NCBI GenBank assembly: GCA_964030475.1
Contig: CAXIPT010000007.1
Location: forward strand, 3,108,463 to 3,172,462
Source: Tethya wilhelma
Taxonomy: Eukaryota; Porifera; Demospongiae; Tethyida; Tethyidae
Reading direction: 5' to 3'
Length of the DNA: 64,000 bases
Shown: one piece after another, positions 11,452-24,488 of the stretch
How positions within the stretch are numbered: the first letter of the stretch is position 1
Layout: every line of letters begins with the position of its first letter
Notes under the pieces: generated by a model
Told to the model about the DNA's origin: nothing
The model's input: only the letters and a program-made list of their open reading frames with translations
The model's database searches: none
Made by a program: the position numbers and the translations under genes

Positions 11452-11798
11452 ATCTGGTATTTTTGTGCAGAATATTATTACAAAGTGTTCTTGCAACATT
11501 GATTGTACAATAATAACCATCCAATCATTGTGTTCTGTTGGTATCAGTATTCAAAAAATAACTTAATGTAATTAGTGATCTCTATCGAAGGGGCGAGAAC
11601 GGCATGGGGGAGAGTATCTGAACAACCATGTAACGAATCAGAGGAACTGAGAGACAGTGTGTGTGTGTGTATAAGGATTTGAATTAGGACTCGTACATAC
11701 CTATCCATAGAAATGTTCTCATAAAGTACATCATGCATGGGTGATATAACTGAGTGACTGCATGTGCATCAATCTTACCTGTTCTGACAACACACTCG

Positions 11799-11843
<45 letters not shown>

Positions 11844-12577
11844 GTTGCTAGACCAAATATACTTTGTGTGCAGTGAGCAGTTTATAACTAATTAATTGCT
11901 CTCTAATTTAGTGAAATAATGAACGTGTGGGGTATAATTCGGACACATAGCATTTCAAGTTGTCAGGATTGGAGTGATTCTAAGCGGTGAAAACAAAGAA
12001 TCATGTACTTCAGATTCTTTTCAGTTTACCTGGACTGAAAGTGCAGTTTGAAACAAATTCATCTTCATCATGTGGCCAAGTTTATTGGAAGTGTACAGAA
12101 ATTAATAGTTAAAAGTCAATACAAGTGCTGTGTGTGTGATTCTATTTTTATAATTTTGGTCATTTAGTATCAGATTATATGTAAGAAGATGAAATTAAGC
12201 TAAAATATATGTATGCATGAAGAGATTGTAGAGCTGTATTACCTTGTGGAGAGGAATAATAGCTAATTCTCACTAATAGCCCCGCCAATTTTCTATGGAT
12301 CGATGTACTCGCTTGCTGCTAGCTCTTCGTGTGTAGTAGCTATGAACATAATTTATCAGGTAGAGACAATATTATTTATGTAAAAACTCTTTTTGTCGAA
12401 TGTTTAAACATTGGGATTTTTTTTATCATCAAATCATGGATATTATTATTTTAGCGTAATAATATTTATAATAACGTGATCAAATTTAGCGGTCAATTCC
12501 TTCGCGTATTTACTACCGGGGCCGGGGGCGCCTCTATATTACGCGGCGCCGTAGAGCACTGAATCTCTGGTGGAGTC

Positions 12578-12738
12578 TTTAGGCGGGTTCACAATATTTC
12601 TGGTTGTGTTACGTAAAAAATATTCGCGCGCAGATAAGGAGGAACGCTACGTATCAAAGGACCATTTTTCTAAATCTGCGTCAATGCGTTGAGCATGAGT
12701 TGGAAGTGACGCAGCACCGGATGTTGTGAACCCCCTTT
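12578..12738. repeat. MITE with GGCGGGTTCACAATAT ends (copy 2)
   Basis: Aligns with 1491-1676. The ends TTTAGGCGGGTTCACAATAT and, inverted, AAAGGGGGTTCACAACATC are terminal inverted repeats. It lies just upstream of the CCCH zinc-finger exon and may contribute to its 5' region. Confidence 0.7.
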
Positions 12739-12822
12739 GGTAAATATACTGGCTGGGACTGAGACGCTTTAGTAGTACTGTACGGAACTTGAACCGCCCT
12801 TTTCTACTTTACTTTATGGAAG

Positions 12823-13011
12823 ATGTCGTCTAGTAAAGTCCGTAGATTGCCAAAGCGACTACCACCTTATCTAAGGAGAGCTAAAATGTGCTTCTCTGTT
12901 CAAAAGCGGAAAGAATGCTGGTGGGGTGATAGGTGTACATTTGCTCATAGTCAACATGAGCTCACTGAGTGGAATCGGCAATTATTATTCCGCAGAAGAA
13001 GTAGACACCAG
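12823..13011 (+). CDS. First exon of a CCCH zinc-finger protein (partial)
   Basis: The exon begins MSSSKVRRLPKRLPP and contains one CCCH finger, spaced C-x8-C-x5-C-x3-H: CFSVQKRKEC then WWGDRCTFAH. It continues SQHELTEWNRQ. The finger followed by AHS-x-x-EL-x-x-W resembles the RNA-binding finger of HELZ/ZC3H7-type proteins. It ends at a CAG|GTGGGC donor; reading through would give a 79-aa product ending at 13062. No later exon could be identified: the next 2 kb is repeat-rich and broken by an N at 13789. RNA binding is the family role, and the rest of the protein is unknown. Confidence 0.6.
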
Positions 13012-14098
13012 GTGGGCTTCAAAAATTATGGGAATTATCTAGCTATCAGGCCTATATCGTGAGTACCGAGTACCACCCACTGAGTAAGGCCCGGGGCAGA
13101 ACTACGGTGACTAAGGCCGGCCACTCACTGGTTGGTTGGTTACTATAGTCACTGGCCATGTTATACCATGTTATATATATACTGTTTCAGTACTACATTA
13201 TTATGAATCACAGTGGAAATATATAGCCCTTATTGTCATTTGTGCCTAGTGTCATTACATTATGGGATAACCGCAGCAGTGTCTCTCAGTTAAGATTAGC
13301 CGGGCATCACACAGGCTATATTTTTGCTTTTGTTATAATAAACAAAGTGTCTCGAGACACGGTAGTCCGTATACTTTCCTATTGATTTTGTATTGCCTGT
13401 TTATAGTATCCGGATTTACCGGCACTCTAGCGTGCAGGCGTAGAGTCACGGTTCCATTGACTACAGTATATTTAGCTTAGTATACGGACCCGGGCCTAGA
13501 GGCACAGCGTATAATAAAAGCTCGTAGCTCAGTACCAGGAACAGTCGATATTATAGTATAAAAGTTCTAATAATTATATTCAAACTTCAAGTTAAATGTA
13601 TAGAAGAAAAAAAAATAGTAAACTTGATTTTCACCTTTATATATTCTGTGAATTCTAACAGTCACTTATGAATCTTTCTGAAGAATTCCAGCGATACAGT
13701 GGGATATAGTATAGCAATGAATAATAATACAACTATTAATATTCATCTTTGTAGTTTGGACATATGCACATGGTTCACACATGCAATGNCAACTTTATAC
13801 TGACATGTATGCATGACCTAGCTGTGACCAGCAAGGCCCCTAAGAGGTGCCAGCAAATTTTAGCCTGCTGCAATCAAGGAAGTGCTCATAGTAAGGTGTG
13901 GTCAGCCTTGCGGAATGCTCAGTACAGAGCTATGCAGACACAACTAACCTAGCTACTACAATAGATATACTTCTACACAAAGTATTATTTCACTACATTC
14001 AACTTGTAGAATCATTGAGTTTCTTCAACTTTCTTACCTGTCCAAGCAGCTAAGCCTGCGAAATCCAAGGACAAGGACAGGAGGAGTCCAAGCATAGG

Positions 14099-14154
14099 TA
14101 GTCTCGTGTCGCCCCGTGCGATTTGCGCGAGGGAGGGGTCTGGGCACGAGACTA
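14099..14154. mobile_element. 56-bp MULE-type MITE with 9-bp target duplication
   Basis: The ends TAGTCTCGTG and CACGAGACTA are inverted copies. The element is flanked on both sides by AAGCATAGG (14090-14098 and 14155-14163). A 9-bp duplication is characteristic of Mutator-like elements. Confidence 0.8.
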
Positions 14155-14204
14155 AAGCATAGGTGGCTCTAGAAAACGCACACCATATGGGGCGTGATCG
14201 ATGG

Positions 14205-14420
14205 GTGCGGTTTCGAAGCTCAAATCTCAGAAACTACAGCGTTTTGCAAGATTCTACACAACAAATTTCTAGATAATTTCGATTCATGAACGTAAGTACC
14301 TTCCATTTTGACTCTAGAGGTGCCATTCTTCAGATAATCTAGTAACAGACACACAGACAAAATGACTACCGTAATCCTCTGCATGTGCTACACACGCGCC
14401 GAGGCTTAATAACAAAACAA
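14205..14420 (+). repeat. Dispersed repeat with ACAGACAGAC tail
   Basis: Shares an ordered string of blocks with 23214-23365 and 54900-55155: GCTCAAA, CATGAACGTAAGTACC, GAGGTGCC, ACACACAGACAAAATGACTA, CTGCATGTGCTAC. A tail-only fragment is near 24498-24545. The family type is not recognised; it may be the 3' part of a retroposon. Confidence 0.5.
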
Positions 14421-14900
14421 GACTAAAACCGGCCTGCATAGTATAGGGCATGGGTACTGAAACTACACCTATATCATTAATTTTATGGATATTTTGCAGC
14501 CTTTGATATTCAGAAACTGTATCACTATAATTTTTTTGTGACGCTTTTTGTTTTTGTTTCTAGCGCGATCTGGGTACCACATTCGGTTACTATAGCTCCA
14601 TATAAGTACATGTAGTGCACGTTTGTCAACAAAAAATGTCACAAATTGTCATGATTTTATTTTTGATAACAAAGCAGCACTTGTGACACATGCAGTTTCT
14701 TTAGCTAGCTGAGATATGGTCATTACTCTCAAACTATGCTAGCCTCACATTGACAATTCCTCTTTATTGTGTTCTAATTAAGGCTCAAGGTCAATTAAGT
14801 CAGAATTCCTGAGAAAGCTGTAAAACTAAAGTACTCAAAGAGTATTTATAGGATGATGCTGGGAAAGAGCCAACCAAGGAGCAGTTCAACAATACTACAT

Positions 14901-15075
14901 ACTGTATAGCTAGAAATTTTCGAGGAGTATAAATTTTGCTGTTTTCGTGAATTGTCGCCGATCTGCAAAAATTTTACCTGCAAAATTTTCGGGATCGCAT
15001 TGCAATAATAATATGGGTGGGGCTGCTCGATCCTCGAAAAAATTTTATTCCTCGAAAATTTCTAGCTATACGGTA
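14901..15075. repeat. Palindromic MITE related to the CGGGAAATTTTCG family
   Basis: The left end ACTGTATAGCTAGAAATTTT pairs with AAAATTTCTAGCTATACGGT at the right. Confidence 0.65.
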
Positions 15076-15214
15076 ATACGGTTCTATATACTTTCAAATA
15101 ACTTGACCAATCAGGCCTTCTCTGAGTTATCAATAATATTGTCCGGTAAAGATGATCACAATTAAAAACACAAGTACAAGGAAAATGCTTAATAATTTGA
15201 ATGAGGCTGGATAT

Positions 15215-15397
15215 TACTGTATAGCTCCAAATTTTCGTGGTACAATATTTTTTGTGAATTTCGTGATTAGACCATAAATTTTCTCCAAGAAACTGTATAT
15301 TGCCAATACAATTTCAGAGATTGTGATACACGAAAATTAGCAAAGACAGACATTTTACGAATTTTTTGTGCCACAAAAATTTGGAGCTATACGGTAT
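15215..15397. repeat. Palindromic MITE, CCGTATAGCTCC family (copy 2)
   Basis: TACTGTATAGCTCCAAATTT is inverted at the right end (TTTGGAGCTATACGGTA). It lies immediately downstream of gene B exon 3 in the direction of transcription. Confidence 0.75.
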
Positions 15398-15428
15398 ACT
15401 TCAAGTTTATTGAAGGATAAAAACTTAC

Positions 15429-18400
15429 AGAATATCCCCAGAAATCATATTCTCTTTCACGAATTTCCTTTTTACCTTCGTAATTGGCTTTCTCAACCCA
15501 CTCCCAGAAGGGAATGAGACTGGTTTTCCTTTCCTCTGTAATACAGTGTTCAGCCTTTTGCATTCTAAACAATCAGCAGTGTATGTACATGATATTATGT
15601 GCAAAATTTTAATGAATAACTTATAAATGAATGAAAGATTGTGTGCATATACAGAGCATAATAACATGTGCAATGACATAACTGAAGACTTAAATCTGAT
15701 CAGTCAAATTCACAACATTTATAATTTCATTGCATGTATCTGAGAAATGTATTTTGCAATTGCCACATGACTAGTGACTGAAAGTCATTTAGCCACTACC
15801 AAAAGTGGTGAATCTCTTCAGACAACTCAGCAAGCTCTAGTAATACCATGGCCAGCAGCATAATTCACACAATGACTGCCATGGTATCAAAGCCAAGCAA
15901 ACGTATGAGCATAGAACTCAGCAGTTACAGGGTATAGTGAGCCTCTAGGTGAATATTTCAAGACAATGCTCTTAAGATCAGCAATATTAATATTTTAAAA
16001 AGTTTAATGGAAAGTTGCACAGTTATCATAAATTGAGGCACACAACTTAAGCTGTATATCTTCTTAAAAATTCGGCACAAAAATAAACAAGTTTTGCTAG
16101 ATTTTTAGAGATTACTTTGCGTGCATGTGCTGTTACTAATGTGCTCAATTGCATATTATAATAGTATAACATAAAATTATGAGCAACGACCTTTGCCGAA
16201 AATTAGAGATAAATTTCAACAATTTGATAAAGGATACCAAATAATCAGAAGTGCCGAAATTTTAGAAGATATACCGTATAGCTCCAAATTTTCGTGGTTC
16301 AAAAAGTTCGTGAAAAGTCTGTCTTTGCCGTTTTGAGCTAATTTTCGTGAATCACAATCTCTGAAATTATATTGCCGATATAGGGTTTTCTAAATTTACA
16401 TGGAGAAAATTTTCGTGATATACGGTCAAATCACGAAATTCACGAAAATATTGTACCACGAAAATTTGGAGCAATACGGTATAGTCAGTTCAGTCATGAC
16501 ACTCACCCACGAATGTAATAGGCCATTTTCATATCATTACGCTCCAACAGCTCTTCAGTCTCATCTTGACCATGGTTATCATATGTACTCGCTTCAATAC
16601 CCATGTCCTTATCTTGATCACGAGCAATCTTAGCTAAATGGGCAGTGGAAAAAATATTAATTTTTTGTTTAAGCTCACAAATAATTACATGAAGACATTG
16701 AGGTTACAGTGTAACTGAAAATTTTGCATTGTCCTATATAAATAATTTATTAATAAGTATAATATTTATGTTCAATTTAACCTGCATTCATGTCATTATT
16801 CTGTCATTTGCCGCCAGAAATTTTCACCCATGGATAGAACAGTCACACACAAAACTGATGAGGCTACAGTATACTCTCCATTAACAGACACTCCCAACAG
16901 CGGACATTTACCTCATAGTGGACAAAGCGCTGTGTCCCAACAGCTTAGAAAACACCCGAATAACGGCCACCTCTTATTTCCAGACAACTGACAGTGCAGC
17001 TCGTCTCAAGCAGTCTACCGCCATATAAATCCTTGCCTGAATAGCAGACAGTAGGCGTGGCATTGGTAAGGGTTGCTCTTTTAATTTGCTTGAGTCATTG
17101 AGACCATGGACATCTGGTCAGCGAGACTAGCCCTGCAGGCTGCCACTGCAGCAAGCCAATAGGCAACTACTCCTGCTGCTAAGCTCTTATCTGGACCTAA
17201 AGCATGTCACACATGAAGTCTAGCCCAAGTTCAGTTCATTCAACAAAAATGAATTTTACAGTAATGATGCTGCCTTTCATTGTAGAAGGTTAAAAATAGT
17301 AAATAAACACAAAATAGAGGTGGTACAACAATAACACCCCAATAAAGGACATACCCTGAATAACGGACACAGAGCTGCGTCCCAAAGTGTCTGCAATTCG
17401 GAGAGTCTACTGTACTACCATATCATAGCCTACGTTTGTAGTTATCTGGTGTCATGCCGTATACACTGTATAAAATGACCCCATATATAATATGCCGTAT
17501 ATAATGACCCCATAGGAATATGTCCAGGGGATGCATAATCTACACGTCCAAGCAGATGCAAATAAATCATAGATTTGTGTCTTATGAGAGGGCTAGATGT
17601 CTCACCTCTGCTTCAAATCACTTCTAAAAGCTCAAGAATACTGTTACAGACAATAAACCCAAGCCCTAGCTATATAGCTTTGTCTTATAGCCTTTATCTA
17701 GGAGAGCTCATCTATAGGCAATGATTACCTATTGTAGTTATTTGAGTTAATGTTCAGCCTGCAAGATCTTCATCAAAACTTTCTACATAGCAGAGCTGTT
17801 AACAGTTCGATTTCATATATATATAATAAATCATCATAATAATCCAGTACTGCTGGAAATCCGAAAGTATAGCCTGATTAATTCATCATAGGTAACTATG
17901 CTTTATCATTGTGAGGGAGACAGTACTAGTGTAATAGTATACATTTTGCTAGCCTCGTCCCCAGGCCCAAAAGAGGGCCTGGTATCTATTGACTGCGCAT
18001 GCGCCAGTTTGTACCCAAAATCTGGGTACATCGTAAATTTCACCGTAAAATTGTCCGTATACTCTGTTCACTGGATTACGTCATATAGTTTTTTTTCGAA
18101 GCGATAGGCACAGAAAAGCTAAACGAACGCTTGTCTCTTTTCAAGCACTTACTTGATATATTTCAAGAAGAAAAGAGTGAAAAAGCAGCAGTAGCCAATC
18201 CAGGTAGGACTGTAGATCAATTTCTTTTTCGCTACAAATACGCGCATGCGCAGTCAATAGACACCAGGCCCTCTTTTTTGGGAGCCTGGGAACGAGGCTA
18301 ACATTTTGCTTACTCGGTACATAGAATTCCCCAACCAGCATCTCCCCAGATCTGGACATGAACTGTTATAATAATTATTATTGTCCAACAATAGACACAC

Positions 18401-18686
18401 TTGTGGGGAAGTCAATGATTTAATTAATTAAATTATTGATGGTTCGTCTAAAATGACATGTATTCTAAGCCAGAGTGTATTCTAGCTAATTTGTATGCAA
18501 TACATCTAATGACAAGACAGAAAATTTATTATGAAATAGAATACACTCACCTTTTCCAAACCTGGTCTCCTCGGCTAAATGAAGTTCAACTTCAGCATCC
18601 ATAACGAAGGTGGCGGCAATGGCTGGCCTGGTTGGTGTCTGAGCAGCACACACGGCCAGCAGACAAGCTAGAACAATGAGCTTCAT
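15429..18686 (-). CDS. Ependymin-related secreted protein (gene B), 3 exons found, C-terminus missing
   Basis: Minus-strand exons are 18551-18686 (signal peptide MKLIVLACLLAVCAA), 16507-16633 and 15429-15564. They match gene C exon for exon: 136/139, 127/127 and 136/136 nt with identical phases. Blocks seen are AKIARDQDKDMGIEASTYDN, ELLERNDM, then PFWEWVEKANYEG and YDFWGYS. The last exon, with the conserved APP...PPHC-like block, is not found between here and 13 kb. It may be lost, or missing at the gap at 13789. Intron 1 has been enlarged by a pogo-like and a MULE-like MITE, and a palindromic MITE ends about 24 bp before exon 2's 3' boundary. Expression is plausible, but the complete protein cannot be given. 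Confidence 0.6.
16056..16275. repeat. MITE with ATCTTCTAAAAATTCGGCAC ends
   Basis: The left end ATCTTCTTAAAAATTCGGCA pairs with GTGCCGAAATTTTAGAAGAT at the right. Related copies are at 2181-2490 and about 35518-35837. It abuts the next MITE directly. Confidence 0.6.
16271..16483. repeat. Palindromic MITE, CCGTATAGCTCC family (copy 3)
   Basis: A well-preserved copy, with ATACCGTATAGCTCCAAATT at the left and its inverse at the right. Confidence 0.8.
16866..17414. mobile_element. Pogo/Tc1-like non-autonomous element, about 550 bp
   Basis: The left end ACAGTATACTCTCCATTAAC is inverted at the right end as CGGAGAGTCTACTGT, flanked by TA. Subterminal segments repeat versions of CGGACA and TGTCCCA on both sides, as in pogo/Tigger MITEs. 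No transposase frame is present. Confidence 0.65.
17950..18300. mobile_element. MULE-type MITE, 351 bp, 9-bp target duplication
   Basis: The ends TAGCCTCGTCCCCAGGC and, inverted, TAGCCTCGTTCCCAGGC are terminal repeats. Subterminal parts pair across the element, including GCGCATGCGC. It is flanked by perfect ACATTTTGC at 17941-17949 and 18301-18309. It sits in intron 1 of ependymin-like gene B. Confidence 0.85.
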
Positions 18687-19831
18687 ATTAACTGAGTGCC
18701 AACAAATAAACCGTATCTGATGCGAACACCTTGCTGGTTCAAACGTCTAGAACTATGACCAGACTTTTTGATGTGGATCCGACAGCCTGAGTGCTGATTT
18801 TATGAGAAAATCTGGTGATCCAGGTTCCTATTAAAGGTCAACTAACTAGTATGCACGTGTTGCATGCCGGGCTATATACATGCATGTACTGTACTACATA
18901 AATATTATGTACACTAAACTAGCTAGCTACATGTAGCAATTTTATGTGGATATGTTGAAGACCTGAACAGATTCACTGCGCATGATGTCAGATGCCATCT
19001 GTTAGATTCTCTTATGAATGTTTTTGAGCTAACCCTGAATATTGTTGACGGTCTAGCTATATATAAGTGCCATGAAAACTTAGCTAATACTCGATTTGAT
19101 TTTGATGCATACGTGCAGTATACACTGCTCTAACTGCCTGTCACACATAGACTCCAGATTCTACATGTAGTCACAAGAGGAAATAAGAACTAAGAGGCTG
19201 GTACGTCTGCTGTTCAGCATTTGGAATCAAATCCAAAATAATTATTCATGGTCCAATGGCAAATTATTGTCACGGTCACATGCATGGACAGAATGCTAGC
19301 TCGCACGTCGAACCTCCTCTGCATGATTCAGTATTCATGACAGTTTGATAAAGTTGTACCTTACTATGCATTATGAGCATGCATGAGCATAAATAGCAAG
19401 GGCCACTCAAGTCCACAAGACTAGCACAGTCTACCCGGTTTGTGGTTCCCTATACTCTGCTCCCTGTGCATGTGTACCAAAGACTGGTAAAGTTGCTAAA
19501 TTGAAATAGGGTCTGATCAACTCCTGTAAATGGCAAAAATTAACATTAGTTTTGATAGCTTTACATATAGTTGCTGCAGAGTACAAAAATTAACAAATTA
19601 ATGCACCCCTTGCAAAATAGTGCTATGAAAATTTCGTGATTTACAGTAAGTGTTGGCTCAAATCTAGCAAAAATGCATAATTTTTATGATATGAATTAAG
19701 CAGTCAAGTTTTGAAATCCAAAATTTTATGTAAGACAGAGCAAATCAAGTCTATAATTAATGTCTAGCAATATTTACAGCAGTTACAACCACCACAGCAT
19801 AATAATTATTTACTGTCTCATGTGGGCTGCT
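18687..19831. other. Intergenic between ependymin-like genes B and C
   Basis: Presumed promoter of gene B and 3' flank of gene C. No clear TATA box, coding exon or full repeat element is seen. Confidence 0.5.
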
Positions 19832-22800
19832 TCAGTAGCGAAGAGTCTCATTGGTGCAGTGAGGAGGCACCTTGAACGTGTCAGATGGTGGAGCAGTTGC
19901 ATTGAAGTTTGTTATAGAGAACAGCACAAAATCCTCAGCTGTTTTCCTGTTGAAGTAGACGGGTGCATTAGGGCTGTCCTTCTCCACAGCTAGCTCAAAG
20001 CGAACATTGGAGAACTGTAGTCAGTGCGTGTGTGGTATGCAAAAAAAAACAACAAAAAAAAAAACTTGAGACAGACACTGAGGGAGAAATAGATAACCAC
20101 AATAAAGAGTGCATTTTAATTGTGCTGCACTGCAAACTGGCAGCAGGTGACAGGAAAAAAAGTCCATATCAGCAGTATATCATATTATAAGCAAAGTTTT
20201 GTGTGTCTGTCCGTGTGTGTGTGTGTGTGTCACGGGAGTTTACCGGAAGTGATGCGACCTCGAGCTAAAACGCTACTTTTTCTTTGGACTGTGAAAAATG
20301 CAAGCTATAAAAAGTGTGCCTAGAGAACTAGCTTAGATAGTACTAGCCTAGGATAGAATCATAGGCGCTACAAGTAAGGTTAACTTTTTTTGAGATCGCT
20401 GACAAGGCTTACCAGTGGCGTATGTATCCGATGAAGAAGCGTGATAGAGAAGCCAATCTTTCACAAAAGAAGCGTAGCGAGGGGAGAACTTTCGTTTCTA
20501 GGACTCTGCTTCTCTGTCGCTGTACACGAAACACAGCTAGACAGATAACGAGTTTCTTTGCCAGCTGATTACAAAAATGGCGGAAGTCGGAAAAGGGTCG
20601 TTTGTGACGTCACGTAGTGAGATAAATTGCTGACGGAGGAGATAGGACACACTTGACCTTTCGGTAATGAGGTCGCTAATTAGAAATTGCAGACTGGCTT
20701 ACAGGATTTTTGAAGGTTGCAAGCGTGATATTCAAACTTAGCACCCTTGCTTTAGTGAGAGATCACTTTGTTTTGACAAAGGTCAAGTGTGTCCCACCTC
20801 CTCTGAATTGCTGAGCTGCAAAGTAGCACCATAGCACTAAGCAGTGCATAACTTATACACATGCAGCATTGCTTCCCTTTGAGTTTCCAATTGCTTATGC
20901 CAGTATAATGTGATTGCTGTGTGTTGCTTCAACTGCATAGGTTGTCCTAAGCCAACTGACCATGCATAGAAGAATATTAATTTTATACACAATAGCCCGG
21001 CTGAGCTTTGCTCATCAATCTTACTATTGTTTGAGTTATAGTAACTGATCTTATAAACATACACAAACAAGGAGTGGGCGAGCGAAGCGAGCCCTACTCC
21101 TTGTAAACCATAAGATAAACTTGTGAGAATTATTAACCGATTACCTGCGGTTGACGCCAAATCGCGTCATCCGCGTGGGTGTTTCAAACCGCGGTTGACG
21201 CAAAATCGTGTCAAGGCTGCACTAGCAACTATTTTGCAAGCTAAGCAATTACCCCTGAACTTTAAACTTTATATATGAATAGGTAAGGGACTACTCTATC
21301 AAGTCAGACTTAGAACTGCTAGTAAGGTGTGGCACTAGTCGTCGTTGAGCGACTAATGGTCATGATCATCGTGATCACGATGGTCGAGTTTTGATCGACG
21401 TTTTTTCTACAATCCTTCACAGGATAAGCTTGAAACTTGCTACGGAGGTGCAGGGATAGTTAGGCTATATAGTCAGAGCATCACTTTTGTAAGCGTTGTT
21501 AGCTAGCTGGAAAAAAAAAAGCTTTATATGCTCGGCTATGTGGTAGCGTATTTGACCCTTGTATATGTTAGGCTTTTTTTACCAGCAAAAGCTTCGCTAA
21601 GCAAAAAGACTTAAGAGTATAGCTTGATTGTTGCTTAGTCGCATCATACAAAAAGTTTTGCCTAAGCTTTACTTGAGAAGAAAAACAAAAAGAAGGCGTA
21701 GCTACAAAAAATTTAAAATTTTAATTTCGCCGTATCACTTCAAAAGATTTCAGCGTATAAGCGGTTAACACTTTAATAAAGAGCAGAGACATGGCCATGG
21801 ACGGCAAACAAAAACCACCTGCCTCACAGGACTACTCAGGTGTATTAAGGACTGGGTCTAGCAAATCTGAGTGATATTTCATGCTAAACTAAACACTCAT
21901 TATCTCCAATTGGGAAAGATTAGTTGGAAAGGTTTTTGGATCTTGCTGACTAAGTAAGTCAAAATTTTTGCACACCAATTAGAGAGACACCATGTGACTT
22001 TATCATGTGCCATGCAGACTTTCACATGAGAAGTCAACAGGATATCAGATGACTAGCTCAGTGAGCAAAACTCCAAAGAGTTCAAAGTGTAACCAGATCC
22101 ATTTTTCCTCGAGAGAGAATTGGTCTAGGTACGAGACTAGCCAATAGCAGCTACAAAATAACTTACAGAATATCCCCAGAAATCGTACACTCTTGAACGA
22201 ATTTCCTTATCACCTTCGTAAGTGGCTTTCTCAACCCACTCCCAGAAGGGAATGAGACTGGCTTTCCTTTCCCCTACAACACAGTGTTGATCTTTTGGAT
22301 TTCTAAGCAAAATAGAGTGCAAACAAAGATAAAATAAATATGGAGCATAATTATCGCAATACAGCATTGAAGACAATGTGGTAATGGAAGTATAATTATA
22401 CTCATGCAGTGGCGGATCTAGGATTATGAATAGAAGGGTTTTAATTTCCCGCTATACAGCATATAGGCTTACATGAGATTAGAGACCAGGCTCCCCCTTT
22501 CCTTACATGTAAGCTAGGTGGGAACCTGGGAACGAGGCTAATTTTCAGTCAGCTGTGACACTCACCCACGAATGTAATAGACCTTGCCCATATCATTTCG
22601 CTCCAGCAGCTCTTCAATCTCATCTTCACCATGGTTATCATACATACTCATCTCAATACCCATGTCCTTGTCTTGATCACGAGCAATCTTAGCTGAATAC
22701 ATAGGAAGGGAAAGTTTTATATTATACTATCTTGAATTAAACTACATACAAGAATAAAAATCACCCCCATCATGAAAATTAATATTACATATATAATAAG

Positions 22801-24267
22801 CAAAATCTTTTCCATCCGTGAGTTGTGTGTGTGTACCCCAATCAGATTTGCAACCTGCATGATTGCAGCATGGTGCATGGACCTTGCATAATATGCTTGA
22901 GTGTGGAGAGTGTTATATATCAGCTGGGAAAGCGATTATCACAGGTTATTTAAAAACAACAACAACATATAAACAACATATAGCACAATTTTGCAAGTAA
23001 GCAACCAGGAATGATTATCAGCTAAAAGTGCATGTGCACTCTATTTTTAGTAATTACCACACCCCCTTTGAATTTTGATGGTTTACTGATGCATGCCCTC
23101 TTCTTTAGTTTATAAGCCCTTGGTTTTACCAAGCACCACCAACCAACAGCAACAGCAGCCATGCAACTAAGCTAGCTAGCTGCTTCAACACAAATTCTAG
23201 GTAACATAATACCAAATGAATGGGCTGCGGCTTCGAAGTTAAGTGCTCAAAGAAGCACAAACTACAGTGTTTGGGACAGCAAAAATAGTATTCCTACATA
23301 AGTACCATCAATTTTGTTGCTAGAGCTGCCTTTCTTGAGATTTCGATGAAATAGACAGATAGACAGATCATATGAGATTAGTGACAAGGCCAGGGCTGAT
23401 GGTCCTTTACTTGGGTATGGAAAAAATAACTATTTCCAGTATCACTACAAAATACTATGACTTGATGAACACCCACTCTAAACTCTATCTGAGCTGAGAA
23501 GTCCATCTGGTTAACCGTCCATGTGTTGAATGCGAAGAATGCACAGCGCAATAAACAAAGTGCACGTGAGCTCTACGGATGCTCTACGTAAAAATGTCAC
23601 ATGATACAAAGGTGAGAGCGAGCGTTAATGCTAAAACGGCTCGCATTGCTTTGTATGGCGAGTTTTGTTTCTCCAAGTTCCAAGAAGAGCAGCAAAGCCA
23701 TTCTAGCTTCGAATAGCAAAAATCTGATCATACTCCGTAGGAAATAGCATGCAAAAGCCAGCATGAAGTGCCTTACTCACAAACCTTTTGAGTGAGCTAA
23801 CGAGTTTTAGTGAAATACGGTACAAAAACTCGGCAGATTTTAATATTGGTGGATTGGCAGTTTAATTTGGTAAGCAGAGCTAATATTAAATCTGCAAAAC
23901 AGTCATTTTTGTTCAGAATATACAGAATACGTGTATTGTATTGCTACATGCGTGCGCTACCGCCAAATAAAAATATACAATCATGAAATTTTTGACAATC
24001 CGCCAAATTTTATTCCCACCTTTATTTTGTGCTATACAGTATGAGCTAGTCTGCAATTACCAGAGAAGCTAGCTGAAGCATCCCTCCACACTAAAGTGCT
24101 CTTTTCAAGCTTGGCAGTATCACCTAATTTGCAATTTGCCCACCAAGGGGTGTTTCCCTCGTCGTTACAGGTAATGCATCTCGCTATTCAATTCCCACGT
24201 GGAAAACGTCGATACACAAATTATGAATTCCCTCACCTTTTCCAAACCTGGTCTCGTCGGCTAAATN

Positions 24268-24300
<33 letters not shown>

Positions 24301-24455
24301 ATACACACATGCACATGCACACACACGCACATGCACACACGCACACACACACACAGATACCGTAGATCGGGAAATTTTCGCTGGTAAATATTTTGCCTGT
24401 AAAATTTTCGCGTAGTTTAATATTTGTCATCTGCGGATGATTCGGTAAGGATCGC

Positions 24456-24488
<33 letters not shown>

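Larger units (their letters stand above)
11280..12822. other. Intergenic: microsatellites and one MITE
   Basis: Apart from the ATG10 3' end, this interval holds a long (TG)n tract near 11798-11840, a short one near 11658-11671, a GC-rich stretch near 12518-12552 and the MITE at 12578-12738. No gene is seen. Confidence 0.65.
13012..15214. other. Repeat-rich interval with an assembly gap
   Basis: It contains an inverted repeat at 13365-13489 (GTCCGTATAC and its inverse), a single N at 13789, a tiny MULE-type MITE (14099-14154), a dispersed repeat (14205-14420) and a palindromic MITE (14901-15075). Missing exons of the CCCH gene (+ strand) or the last exon of ependymin-like gene B (- strand) may have been here, but I could not find them. 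Confidence 0.5.

Noticed and set aside
13764..13952. Open frame that could be a later exon of the CCCH gene
   Set aside because: It crosses an N, has no recognisable domain and no convincing acceptor; left as unresolved.
14041..14066. An 18-nt minus-strand micro-exon (CAG|GCTTAGCTGCTTGGACAG|GTAAG)
   Set aside because: It does not encode the missing ependymin C-terminus and is too short to support.
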